NCBI GenBank assembly: GCA_007116075.1
Contig: SKJE01000200.1
Span: 1-32,975 of the forward strand
DNA: 32,975 bases
Origin: Spirochaetia bacterium
GTDB taxonomy: Bacteria > Spirochaetota > Spirochaetia > PWKH01
Reading direction: 5' to 3'
Shown here: positions 16,495 through 24,541 of the stretch, one piece after another
Layout of the letters: the number at the start of each line of letters is the position of its first letter
Numbering within the stretch: position 1 is the first letter of the stretch
Position numbers and translations under genes: made by a program
The notes under the pieces: generated by a model
What the model was told of the DNA's origin: nothing
Database searches by the model: none
Seen by the model: the letters and a program-made list of their open reading frames with translations, nothing else

Positions 16495-17832
16495 ATGTAC
16501 GATGTAGAAACCTTTATTGCGGAGGTGGAACGTAAGAATCCAGCCCAGCCGGAGTTTATTCAGGCTGTCAAGGAAGTGACGGAGACCATCATCGATGTAG
16601 TGAATGATAATCCAGCTTATCTGCATGGAAAAATTCTTGATCGTCTGGTTGAACCGGATCGGATCATAACGTTCAAGGTTGAATGGGAAAATGATAACGG
16701 TGAGGTCCAGGTGAACCGCGGTTATCGTGTGCAGTATAATAATGTCCTTGGTCCCTACAAGGGCGGTATTCGCTTCCATCCCAGTGTTACCCTGGGAACT
16801 TTGAAGTTTCTCGCCTTTGAGCAGACCTTCAAGAATTCTCTTACAACGCTCCCCATGGGCGGTGGTAAGGGAGGATCAGACTTCAATCCCAAGGGAAAGT
16901 CGGAGAATGAGATGAGGAGATTCTGCCGGTCATTTATGACCGAACTGCAGAAGTATATCGGTCCTGAGACAGATGTTCCCGCAGGAGACATCGGTGTAGG
17001 CGCCCGGGAAGTGGGCTTTATGTACGGTATGTACAAGCGGCTCAAGGATGATCATACCGGGGTGATCACCGGAAAGGGAAGGAACTGGGGAGGTTCGGTC
17101 ATCCGTCCTGAAGCAACCGGCTTTGGAGCCATGTACTTTGCCGAGGATATGGTAAAAGCCCAGGGGGATACCTTCGAGGGCAAGACAATTGCCGTATCAG
17201 GTTTCGGTAATGTCGCATGGGGAGCGGTCATGAAGGCAACTGAACTGGGAGCCAAGGTAGTGACCATCTCCGGGCCTGACGGGTATATTTACGATCCGGA
17301 TGGAGTGAATACAGAAGAGAAGTGGCGGTATATGGTCGCCCTGCGAGCATCAAACAACGATGTGGTGGAGCCCTATGCGAAGCAGTTCGGTGCTAAGTTT
17401 GTTCCGAATCGAAAACCCTGGGAGGTCCCTGTGGACATGGCCTTTCCCTGTGCCATCCAGAATGAGCTCAACGGTGAAGATGCCAAGACCCTTGTGAAAA
17501 ACGGAACCAAGTATGTGGTTGAGACCTCCAATATGGGCTGCACCGCCGATGCCTATACCGTTTTTAAGAACGCCCGGGTACTCTTTGCACCCGGTAAGGC
17601 GGCCAACGCCGGCGGCGTTGCTGTTTCGGGACTGGAGATGACCCAGAACTCCATGAAGCTCTCCTGGACCGAGGAAGAGGTTGATGAGAAACTCCAGAGG
17701 ATCATGAAGGAAATACATGCATCCTGCGTTCGGGAGGGCAGGGAGCCTGACGGGTTCGTGAATTATGCCCGGGGCGCAAATATCGCCGGATTCCGAAAAG
17801 TTGCCGACGCCATGCTTGACATGGGCTACTAA
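16495..17832 (+). CDS. gdhA: Hexameric glutamate dehydrogenase
   Basis: A 445-residue cytosolic enzyme that interconverts 2-oxoglutarate plus ammonia and glutamate using NAD(P)H. The active-site residues fall at the same numbers as in the well-studied Clostridium symbiosum enzyme: Lys89 (GPYKGG), Lys113 (TFKNSL), the catalytic Lys125 (PMGGGKGG) and Asp165 (VPAGDIGVG). A Rossmann domain follows, with VSGFGNVAWGA around residue 236. The length and these motifs place it in the small hexameric (GDH50) class. Coenzyme preference is not decided here; family resemblance suggests NADP. The ATG has GGAGG six bases upstream. The gene has its own promoter and a hairpin after its stop, so it appears monocistronic. 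It links ammonia handling to the fermentative genes nearby. Confidence 0.95.
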   Translation: MYDVETFIAEVERKNPAQPEFIQAVKEVTETIIDVVNDNPAYLHGKILDRLVEPDRIITFKVEWENDNGEVQVNRGYRVQYNNVLGPYKGGIRFHPSVTLGTLKFLAFEQTFKNSLTTLPMGGGKGGSDFNPKGKSENEMRRFCRSFMTELQKYIGPETDVPAGDIGVGAREVGFMYGMYKRLKDDHTGVITGKGRNWGGSVIRPEATGFGAMYFAEDMVKAQGDTFEGKTIAVSGFGNVAWGAVMKATELGAKVVTISGPDGYIYDPDGVNTEEKWRYMVALRASNNDVVEPYAKQFGAKFVPNRKPWEVPVDMAFPCAIQNELNGEDAKTLVKNGTKYVVETSNMGCTADAYTVFKNARVLFAPGKAANAGGVAVSGLEMTQNSMKLSWTEEEVDEKLQRIMKEIHASCVREGREPDGFVNYARGANIAGFRKVADAMLDMGY

Positions 17833-17852
17833 ATCCCCTCTTTATAGATATC

Positions 17853-17881
17853 TGCGGGCTGTCGACTATCGGCAGCCCGCA
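17853..17881 (+). terminator. Hairpin terminator after gdhA
   Basis: TGCGGGCTG (17853-17861) pairs perfectly with CAGCCCGCA (17873-17881) around an 11-base loop, 20 bases after the gdhA stop. The stem is nine base pairs and GC-rich, but no T run follows, so termination may be weak or may need another factor. Its last two bases overlap the first NrdR-like site. Confidence 0.5.
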
Positions 17882-17936
17882 ACTGTATATAGTGTCAAGT
17901 TAGGACATTATAAAAAAAAAGATCCATATCTAGTGT
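17880..17936 (+). promoter_or_regulatory. Two NrdR-box-like sites upstream of nrdJ
   Basis: Compared with the published NrdR-box consensus (acaCwAtATaTwGtgt), CAACTGTATATAGTGT at 17880-17895 matches 13 of 16 positions and GATCCATATCTAGTGT at 17921-17936 matches 11 of 16. Their right halves are nearly identical (TATAGTGT and TCTAGTGT). Centres are 41 bases apart, about four helical turns, which fits the known paired arrangement on one face of the DNA. NrdR is an ATP/dATP-sensing repressor of ribonucleotide reductase genes, and the gene downstream is nrdJ. The sites and spacing are seen; binding is inferred. No nrdR gene lies in the window. Confidence 0.55.
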
Positions 17937-17952
17937 TTTTCAACAAACCAAC

Positions 17953-17981
17953 TTGAAATCGCCAGGCATTCAGAGTATGCT
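17953..17981 (+). promoter_or_regulatory. Sigma70-type promoter for nrdJ
   Basis: TTGAAA (17953-17958) and TATGCT (17976-17981) are exactly 17 bases apart; the -10 is identical to that of gdhA. The promoter is framed by an eight-base inverted repeat, AACTTGAA at 17950-17957 and TTCAAGTT at 17981-17988, and an outer repeat GTGTTTT/AAAACAC at 17933-17939 and 17995-18001. The predicted leader runs about 125 bases to the nrdJ start. I do not see a cobalamin-riboswitch B12 box in it. Confidence 0.5.
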
Positions 17982-18114
17982 TCAAGTTAGTGATAAAACA
18001 CCAAAGAAATAAACTGCAGAATCATCCACAGCCTATGTTCCGGCGGTGGTATGTTCTGTTGCGCCTGTATAACAGCATGCAGTACAAAGATACAGATATG
18101 GAGTAATAAAAAGT

Positions 18115-20610
18115 ATGGAAAAACAGAAGAACCAGCTTAAGCCTCTGGGAAGGAAAATATTTCTTGACCGGTATGCCCTGAAGGATATGGAAAAAAAACA
18201 GCTTGCTGTGGGTGACCTGGTTGTGGTGGTGAGCAACATCCAGACAGGACAGCGGGAAATCGGCAGCATTACAGAGATGAGGGAAGCTGATATCTGTGTC
18301 GTCACTCTGGAGGATGGTTCGGACCTTACGGTATCCCGGGACTATCTGGATAAGCCGATTGAGCAGCAGCCCGAAGAGATGCTTGACCGGGTTTCCCGGG
18401 GTATTGCTGCCCGGGAAGAGGGTACCAAGCGGGCTCTCTGGGAAAAGAACTACCGATGGCTGCTGGATGACTGGAAGTTTGTTCCCGGGGGTCGAATTCT
18501 TACCGGAGCAGGGACTGATCAGAACCTGACCTACTATAACTGCTATGTTATTCCCTCACCAAAGGACAGCCGCGGCGGGATCATGCAGACCCTTACCCAC
18601 ATGACCGAGATTATGTCCCGGGGCGGCGGGGTTGGCCTCAACCTTTCATCCCTGAGGCCACGCCACGCCTATGTGAAGGGTGTCAACGGCCGGTCAAGCG
18701 GCTCGGTTTCCTGGGGCGGGCTCTACAGCTTTGTCACCGGTCTGATTGAGCAGGGAGGCAGCAGGCGGGGCGCCCTTATGCTGATCCTTGATGACTGGCA
18801 TCCGGACTTGCTTGATTTTATCAACAGTAAACGAGAGATGGGAAAGATCACCAATGCGAATATCAGTGTAGCGGTCTCCGATGCCTTTATGGAGGCGGTA
18901 AAGCAGGATGGGGCATGGGATCTCTATTTTCCCGATACCAGTGATCCTGCCTATGAGACACAATGGAATGGTGATATGCAGGCCTGGAAGGAGGCTGGAG
19001 GAAAAGTTATCCCATACCGAAGTATGAAAGCACGGGAAATCTGGAGCAATATCATAGAGAGCGCCTGGGCCTCAGCCGAACCGGGTATCTTTTTCGTGGA
19101 CCGCTACAACGCCTACAGCAACTCCTGGTACTATTCCCGGATCCGCTGCACAAACCCCTGCGGTGAGCAGGGACTGCCCTCCTGGGGGGTCTGCAACCTG
19201 GGTTCTCTGAACCTGGCGAAGTTTGCTTCCGATACCGGTGAGGTGCTCTGGGATGATTTGGGAAAGACGGTTCGGTATGCAGTGCGGTTTCTCGATGCGG
19301 TGATTGACGATACCCCCTATTTCTTTGAGGAGAACAAGAAACAGCAGCTAAGTGAACGGCGGGTCGGCCTTGGCTCCATGGGCCTTGCGGAGATGCTGGT
19401 CCGGCTGAAGATTCCCTACGGCAGCAGCAGGTGTATTGAATTCATTGATACGCTCTATAAGTTCATTGCAGTTGAATCCTATCGGGAAAGTATTGACTTG
19501 GCCGGTGAGAAGGGATCTTTTCCGCTGTTCGATGCGGATAAGTTCCTGCTCAGCGGATTTGTGCAGCAGATGCCTGATGATATCCAGAAGGGGATTAAGG
19601 AGAAGGGTATCAGGAACGTAACGCTGCTTACCCAGGCTCCTACAGGAACCACCGGGACCATGGTGGGAACCAGTACCGGTATTGAACCCTATTATTTCTG
19701 GGAATGGGAACGGGTCGGCCGGATGGGTACCCATATTGAGCGGGTGGATGTCTATGACGAATGGGTCCAGCAGCACGGTACGGAAAAGCTGCCGGATTAC
19801 TTTGTTACTGCTATGAGTCTCCCTCCGGAGGGACATGTGAAGGTCCAGGCTGCTATTCAGAAGTGGGTTGACTCGAGCATCTCCAAAACGGGCAATACCC
19901 CCGCGGAGTACACGGTGGAGCAGACCGCAGAACTGTACCAGCTTATGTACGACCTGGGATGCAAGGGGGGGACCACCTATCGGGACGGATCCCGGGATAC
20001 CCAGGTGCTTAACCTGAAAAAGGAGTCCAAGGAGCAAAAGCAGACCCAGGGAGAAGCTGCTGAGCAGATTAAGACCCGTGTACGGCCCACAGTCCTCAGG
20101 GGGACCACATACCGGAAGAGCACCCCCATCGGTACGGCATATATTACGATCAATTCCAACGGTGAGTTTTTCACTGAGCCCTTTGAAGTGTTCATTAACG
20201 TAGCCAAGGTGGGTTCAGACGTGGCTGCCGACGCTGAAGGCCTCGGCCGCCTGATCAGCCTCATCCTGCGCATGCCGAGTCCTCTGACACCTCAGCAGCG
20301 GGCGGAAACTGTCATAGCCCAGCTGAGGAGCATTGGTTCCGGTCGGCAGACCGGTTTCGGCAGGTACCGTGTCATGAGTCTTCCCGATGCGGTCGCCCAG
20401 GCCCTGGAGGAGCATATCGGAAGCGAGGGACATCTCTATCCTGCCCTGCCGGATGAGGAGGACGAAGTGCTTACATCTCAGCGAACCCTGCCCTTTGAGG
20501 ATGAAGCGAAGAGTGCACACGCTGATATCTGTCCTGTCTGCGGCAACGGAACCTTCATGAATATTGAGGGGTGTAAAAAGTGTTTTTCCTGCGGTTATAG
20601 CGAGTGTTAA
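18115..20610 (+). CDS. nrdJ: Adenosylcobalamin-dependent (class II) ribonucleotide reductase
   Basis: An 831-residue cytosolic enzyme that makes deoxyribonucleotides, using B12 to form the thiyl radical, with or without oxygen. The catalytic barrel has Cys143 (YYNCYV), Cys349 with Glu351 (NPCGEQ) and Cys360 (CNLGSLNL), followed by the PTGTTGTMVGTSTGIEP loop. Residues about 30-82 are a small beta insertion near the N terminus, known in some NrdJ proteins. The C-terminal tail carries a Cys-rich cluster (C806, C809, C820, C823, C826, C831) resembling the zinc ribbon and redox tail of this class. GGAG lies 11 bases before the ATG, slightly far. The start of nqrB follows after 50 bases on the same strand, so read-through into the nqr genes is likely. 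Paired NrdR-like sites lie upstream. Confidence 0.95.
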   Translation: MEKQKNQLKPLGRKIFLDRYALKDMEKKQLAVGDLVVVVSNIQTGQREIGSITEMREADICVVTLEDGSDLTVSRDYLDKPIEQQPEEMLDRVSRGIAAREEGTKRALWEKNYRWLLDDWKFVPGGRILTGAGTDQNLTYYNCYVIPSPKDSRGGIMQTLTHMTEIMSRGGGVGLNLSSLRPRHAYVKGVNGRSSGSVSWGGLYSFVTGLIEQGGSRRGALMLILDDWHPDLLDFINSKREMGKITNANISVAVSDAFMEAVKQDGAWDLYFPDTSDPAYETQWNGDMQAWKEAGGKVIPYRSMKAREIWSNIIESAWASAEPGIFFVDRYNAYSNSWYYSRIRCTNPCGEQGLPSWGVCNLGSLNLAKFASDTGEVLWDDLGKTVRYAVRFLDAVIDDTPYFFEENKKQQLSERRVGLGSMGLAEMLVRLKIPYGSSRCIEFIDTLYKFIAVESYRESIDLAGEKGSFPLFDADKFLLSGFVQQMPDDIQKGIKEKGIRNVTLLTQAPTGTTGTMVGTSTGIEPYYFWEWERVGRMGTHIERVDVYDEWVQQHGTEKLPDYFVTAMSLPPEGHVKVQAAIQKWVDSSISKTGNTPAEYTVEQTAELYQLMYDLGCKGGTTYRDGSRDTQVLNLKKESKEQKQTQGEAAEQIKTRVRPTVLRGTTYRKSTPIGTAYITINSNGEFFTEPFEVFINVAKVGSDVAADAEGLGRLISLILRMPSPLTPQQRAETVIAQLRSIGSGRQTGFGRYRVMSLPDAVAQALEEHIGSEGHLYPALPDEEDEVLTSQRTLPFEDEAKSAHADICPVCGNGTFMNIEGCKKCFSCGYSEC

Positions 20611-20660
20611 AATTTCATGGTATAGTATTTGAGTGACGTGAACAGAACAAAGGGGGACTC

Positions 20661-21617
20661 ATGGTGCAGATACAGAAACAACCGATCATGCTGAAGGTGC
20701 TCTATGGTCTTGCCCCGCTCGGCCTTGCAGGTCTCTACTGGTACGGCTGGCGGGTACTGCTGATCTATGCGATAGTCTTCGCCTTCGGGCTTGCATCAGA
20801 ATCACTGATGGCCAAGTATTTTAAGATGAAGACCAGTACCTCGGTGTTCGTCTCATGCGCACTCTATGCTCTTTCCCTACCGCCGACTGTACCCCTCTGG
20901 ATTGCAGCGGTGGGTATTGTCTTCGGTATAGTTTTCGGAAAAATGGTATTCGGCGGCTTCGGGAAGAACATCTTTAATCCCGCAATAACAGGCCGGGCTT
21001 TCATATACACGAGTTTCGGTGTTCCCATGACCAGCCAGTTCATACCGACCGCTGTGGAAGCACACGGCTGGTTTCCCGGCGGGTTCGGGGTGTACCTGCC
21101 CCGGGGTGTCGATGCAGTTGGGGCTGCGACTCCCCTGACGGTACAGGCTGAAGGTACTGCCGTCGGGTTTTTAGACCTGTTTATTGGAGTGGTGCCCGGT
21201 TCAATCGGGGAAGCCTCCGCTCTCTTGGTGCTCCTCGGAGGGCTCTATATCATCTGGAAGAAAGCTGCAAACTGGCGGCTTACGGTATCCTCCATAGCAG
21301 CATTTCTTGTAATGCAGACCATATTTTTTGCCGCCGGTGTTGATGGTGCGATCAATCCTGTCTACGCCCTGGTGAGCGGAAGTTTCCTCCTGGGAGCTTT
21401 TTTCATGATCACCGATCCGATATCAGCATCCCAGTCCACCAACCTGGGACGATGGATCTATGGAGCCACCTTCGGAGTACTCACCGTGCTGATACGGGTC
21501 TTTTCAAACTGGCCCGAGGCGATTTCCTTCTCTATTTTGCTGGTCAACATGTTTGCACCCCTTCTTGATCATCTCATAAAAATGTATAACACCAGACAGA
21601 AGGAGGTTCGGGAATGA
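20661..21617 (+). CDS. nqrB: Na+-translocating NADH:quinone reductase subunit B (NqrB/RnfD family)
   Basis: A 318-residue inner-membrane protein of the NqrB/RnfD family, the core subunit for Na+ passage and electron transfer. About ten hydrophobic segments are visible. GGFGKNIFNPAITGRAF (residues 98-114) is a family signature. The flavin site is VGAATPL with Thr157 at the position where FMN is covalently linked through phosphate. It is clearly shorter than usual NqrB (around 410) and nearer to RnfD, lacking the long N-terminal extension. The call as Nqr rests on nqrF at the end of the operon. GGGGGA lies a few bases before the ATG; a GTG three bases further on has better spacing and is an alternative start. 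Its stop overlaps the nqrC start (ATGA). No nqrA precedes it; nrdJ does. Confidence 0.85.
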   Translation: MVQIQKQPIMLKVLYGLAPLGLAGLYWYGWRVLLIYAIVFAFGLASESLMAKYFKMKTSTSVFVSCALYALSLPPTVPLWIAAVGIVFGIVFGKMVFGGFGKNIFNPAITGRAFIYTSFGVPMTSQFIPTAVEAHGWFPGGFGVYLPRGVDAVGAATPLTVQAEGTAVGFLDLFIGVVPGSIGEASALLVLLGGLYIIWKKAANWRLTVSSIAAFLVMQTIFFAAGVDGAINPVYALVSGSFLLGAFFMITDPISASQSTNLGRWIYGATFGVLTVLIRVFSNWPEAISFSILLVNMFAPLLDHLIKMYNTRQKEVRE

Positions 21618-22210
21618 AGAAAGACTCCTTTTTTGCCCTTCGGATATACCCCCTGCTGTTCATGGGAGCAGTTACGGTGATCTGTATAACCCTGGTGACC
21701 GGTATCTTCCTTTCCACTGAGGACCGGGTAAGGAGCAATGAACTGCTCTTTTTCCGTATAGCAGTCCTTGAAGCGGCGGGAGTGGAATTCTCCCCCGACG
21801 ACTACCTGCAGGTCCAGGAGATCTTTGAACAGCGGGTGGTTGAGGAACAAGGGTTTTACCGGGTAAATCTCCAGGACGGGGAGACTAGTTTCGTGATATC
21901 CGTCACAGGAGCTGGTCTCTGGGGACCAATTGAGATGATGCTGGGTTTCTTTGAGGATTTGGAGACTATGACAGGTATATCGATTCTCAGCCACAATGAG
22001 ACCCCAGGACTTGGAGCACGGATTGAAGAGGCCTGGTTTATTGAACAGTTCCGGGGCAAGCAGGGACCCTTAACTCTTGTGGCTGAGGGTACCGCAGATG
22101 CTCCCGATGAAATTGACGGTATAACAGGCGCAACCAGGACAACCGTTGCGGTCGGTGAGATTGTCAACAGGGGCATCCGACAAGTTCCTGGAACCATCAA
22201 GGAGGAATAA
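21614..22210 (+). CDS. nqrC: Na+-translocating NADH:quinone reductase subunit C (NqrC/RnfG family)
   Basis: A 198-residue protein with one N-terminal membrane anchor (about residues 11-34) and a large domain on the outer face that carries covalent FMN. The flavin motif is ITGATRTT with Thr174 as the attachment residue, matching the S/T-GAT-x-T pattern needed by the flavin transferase ApbE. ETPGLGARI (129-137) is another family hallmark. It is shorter than typical NqrC (about 255) and close to RnfG in size, while GAGLWGPIEMM has features of both. No apbE gene lies in the window, so the transferase must be elsewhere. AGGAGG is seven bases before the ATG, which overlaps the nqrB stop by four bases. 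Confidence 0.88.
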   Translation: MKKDSFFALRIYPLLFMGAVTVICITLVTGIFLSTEDRVRSNELLFFRIAVLEAAGVEFSPDDYLQVQEIFEQRVVEEQGFYRVNLQDGETSFVISVTGAGLWGPIEMMLGFFEDLETMTGISILSHNETPGLGARIEEAWFIEQFRGKQGPLTLVAEGTADAPDEIDGITGATRTTVAVGEIVNRGIRQVPGTIKEE

Positions 22211-22212
22211 CT

Positions 22213-22818
22213 ATGGCAAAAGGCGTTGTGAAGAAAACATTCCTCAAACCCCTCGGCAAGGACAATCCCGTGTTTGTGCAGATTCTGGGAATCTGTTCTA
22301 CCCTTGCGGTGACCAATAAACTGGAGAATACTGTGGTGATGTCCATGGGGGTCCTGTTTACCACAGCCCTCTCAGGCTTCACCCTCTCACTGATTCGCAG
22401 GTTCATCCCCGGACGGATCAGAATGATGGTGGAGACCATGGTCATTGCCACCTATGTCATCATTGTTGACATTGTTCTGAGGGCCTTCTATCCAGATATC
22501 TGGCAGCAGCTGGGGCCCTATGTCGGGCTGATCATTACCAACTGCATCATAATGGGACGGGCGGAGGCCTTCGCCCTGAACAATCCGCCGGGACTCTCCC
22601 TGGTGGACGGGATCTCAACCGGGATCGGCTATTCATACGTCCTGATAATCATCGCCTTCTTCCGGGAACTGCTCGGTACCGGGCAGTTATGGAATGTACA
22701 GATCTTCGGCGACTGGTGGACCAACTGGTCTATCATGGTCATGCCGCCGGGGGCGTTCTTCATGCTGGCCATATTTATTTGGATCGTGAAGGGTGCAGTG
22801 ATAAAGGAGGAGCAGTAG
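22213..22818 (+). CDS. nqrD: Na+-translocating NADH:quinone reductase subunit D (NqrD/RnfE family)
   Basis: A 201-residue inner-membrane protein with six hydrophobic segments, normal for the family. It has the two half-site cysteines that, with those of NqrE, hold the iron centre inside the membrane: Cys28 (LGICSTLAVTN) and Cys111 (ITNCIIMGRAEAFA). NqrD and NqrE are inverted-topology relatives that pair in the complex. AAGGAGG lies just upstream of the ATG, within the end of nqrC, leaving two bases between the genes. Confidence 0.92.
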   Translation: MAKGVVKKTFLKPLGKDNPVFVQILGICSTLAVTNKLENTVVMSMGVLFTTALSGFTLSLIRRFIPGRIRMMVETMVIATYVIIVDIVLRAFYPDIWQQLGPYVGLIITNCIIMGRAEAFALNNPPGLSLVDGISTGIGYSYVLIIIAFFRELLGTGQLWNVQIFGDWWTNWSIMVMPPGAFFMLAIFIWIVKGAVIKEEQ

Positions 22819-22819
22819 T

Positions 22820-23413
22820 ATGGAAAGCAGCTGGTATCCCATAGCGGTATTCTTTGCCGCAGTATTTACGAACAACATTCTACTGACAAACTATCTGGGC
22901 ATGTGTTCCTTTCTATCGGTAGCAAAGGATCTCAAGGCCTCGGTAGGTCTGGGCATAGCGGTCACCTTCGTCATGGCTACTACGACAGTGCTCAACTGGA
23001 TGGTATATAACCTGATCCTTGAGCCCTTCGGACTCGAGTACCTCCGCTTTATTGTATTCATCATCGTCATTGCGGCCTTTGTGCAGCTGGTTGAGATGAT
23101 TATTGAGCGGGTCAGTGAAGGACTTTATGCAGCCCTGGGAATATTCCTCCCGCTGATTACGGTGAACTGCGCCATTCTCGGAGTCAGCCTTTTTATGGTC
23201 ATCAGGGACTATGGTCTGATCACTTCCTTGTTCTTCGGCTTCGGAAGCGGGATCGGCTGGTTCCTGGCTATCCTCTCCATGGCGGGGATCCTGCAGAAAC
23301 TCAAGAAGGCACGGATTCCCAAGGGGCTTGAAGGAGCTGGAATCACCCTGATTATCACGGGAATCATGGCATTAGCATTTATGGGATTCTCGGGCATGCT
23401 GCAGATAGGATAG
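22820..23413 (+). CDS. nqrE: Na+-translocating NADH:quinone reductase subunit E (NqrE/RnfA family)
   Basis: A 197-residue membrane protein, the partner of NqrD. Cys29 (NYLGMCSFLSVA) and Cys117 (ITVNCAILGVSLF) are the expected iron-centre ligands. FTNNILLTNYLG near residues 16-27 is a strong NqrE/RnfA signature, and there are six hydrophobic segments. AAAGGAGGAG precedes the ATG and sits in the end of nqrD, from which it is separated by one base. Its end is nine bases before nqrF, with GGGAGG in between. Confidence 0.92.
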   Translation: MESSWYPIAVFFAAVFTNNILLTNYLGMCSFLSVAKDLKASVGLGIAVTFVMATTTVLNWMVYNLILEPFGLEYLRFIVFIIVIAAFVQLVEMIIERVSEGLYAALGIFLPLITVNCAILGVSLFMVIRDYGLITSLFFGFGSGIGWFLAILSMAGILQKLKKARIPKGLEGAGITLIITGIMALAFMGFSGMLQIG

Positions 23414-23422
23414 GGAGGTGCC

Positions 23423-24529
23423 ATGATTACAACGCTCTTAATCAGTGTAGGACTAGTCACCAGTATCTCAGTATTTCTTGCTCTGCTGATGGTGATTGCA
23501 GATGCAACGATTGCGAACTACGGAGAGGTGGGTATCAGTATCAATGAGGGCTCCAAGGAACTGACCGTTAAGGGCGGTCAGCCTCTTCTGAAGGCTCTCA
23601 ATGAGCAGGGAATCTTCATCCCCTCCGCCTGCGGAGGACGGGGTTCCTGCGGCCTGTGCAAGGTTCAGGTGCTCCAGGGCGGGGGACAGGTTCTGCCGAC
23701 CGAACTTCCCTGGCTCAGTGAGGAAGAGGTGCAAAACAATGTGAGGCTCTCATGCCAGTTCAAGGTCAAGCAGGATGTTGAGATCAAGATTCCTGAAGAG
23801 CTGTTTTTAGTAAAGGCATTCCAGACCAAGGTTGCAAGGATCCGGGACCTTACCTATGACATCAAAGAGGTGACCCTTGAACTGATTGACCCTCCGGAAA
23901 TTAACACCCAGGCTGGACAGTTCATCCAGTTTCAGGTGCCCGAGTATGAGCTGACCGATGAGGAGGTATACCGTGCCTACTCAATCTCGTCGGCCCCGAG
24001 TGACAACAAGCGGGTTGAGCTTGAGATCCGCCTTGTACCAAACGGCATCTGCACTACCTATGTGCATAAATTTCTCAAGGAGGGAGACACTGTCATGATC
24101 AACGGTCCCTACGGAGATTTCTATCTCCGGGATACCGAGCGTGAGATAATCTGTGTGGCCGGGGGGTCCGGCATGGCTCCCATCAAGTCTATCCTCCTTG
24201 ATATGGTAGATAACGGTATTTCCCGGAAGACCCGCTATTTTTTCGGGGCAAGAACGACCAAGGACATCTTTCTTCTTGATGAGATGAAGGAGCTGGAGGA
24301 AAAACTGCCCGATTTTACCTTTATCCCTGCGCTGAGTGATCCTCAGGATGATGAGCAGTGGAGCGGTGAAACCGGACTGATTACCGATGTGATAGATCGG
24401 ATGGTGGACAATGTGCAGGAAACTGAGGCCTACCTGTGCGGAAGTCCAGGTATGATAGATGCCTGTGTGAAGGTTCTGAAGAACAAGGGCATTCCGGAAG
24501 AGCTGATCTATTTTGACAAATTCGCATAA
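23423..24529 (+). CDS. nqrF: Na+-translocating NADH:quinone reductase subunit F (NADH dehydrogenase, 2Fe-2S and FAD)
   Basis: A 368-residue protein that takes electrons from NADH. Residues 4-26 are the single membrane anchor. A plant-type ferredoxin domain follows, with ligands Cys70, Cys76, Cys79 and Cys111 (ACGGRGSCGLC, then LSCQF). The ferredoxin-NADP reductase part has the FAD motif RAYS at 184-187, the NAD motif VAGGSGMAP around 245-253 and a C-terminal YLCGSPGM. It ends with FDKFA, as in NqrF. It is about 40 residues shorter than the usual 407, with no motif missing. NqrF is what separates this operon from Rnf, which has RnfB and RnfC instead. GGGAGG lies four bases before the ATG. Confidence 0.95.
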   Translation: MITTLLISVGLVTSISVFLALLMVIADATIANYGEVGISINEGSKELTVKGGQPLLKALNEQGIFIPSACGGRGSCGLCKVQVLQGGGQVLPTELPWLSEEEVQNNVRLSCQFKVKQDVEIKIPEELFLVKAFQTKVARIRDLTYDIKEVTLELIDPPEINTQAGQFIQFQVPEYELTDEEVYRAYSISSAPSDNKRVELEIRLVPNGICTTYVHKFLKEGDTVMINGPYGDFYLRDTEREIICVAGGSGMAPIKSILLDMVDNGISRKTRYFFGARTTKDIFLLDEMKELEEKLPDFTFIPALSDPQDDEQWSGETGLITDVIDRMVDNVQETEAYLCGSPGMIDACVKVLKNKGIPEELIYFDKFA

Positions 24530-24541
24530 GGGGGCTCTAGG

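Noticed and set aside
17895-17990. Repeated TCAAGTTAG (17895-17903 and 17982-17990) as ends of a lost insertion sequence
   Set aside because: The copies are direct, only nine bases long and 87 bases apart, with no transposase fragment or target duplication nearby; one is part of the promoter inverted repeat.
18002-18114. Cobalamin riboswitch in the nrdJ leader
   Set aside because: The gene depends on B12, so I looked for the conserved B12 box and surrounding stems, but no GCCACTG-type box is present in this leader or just before it.
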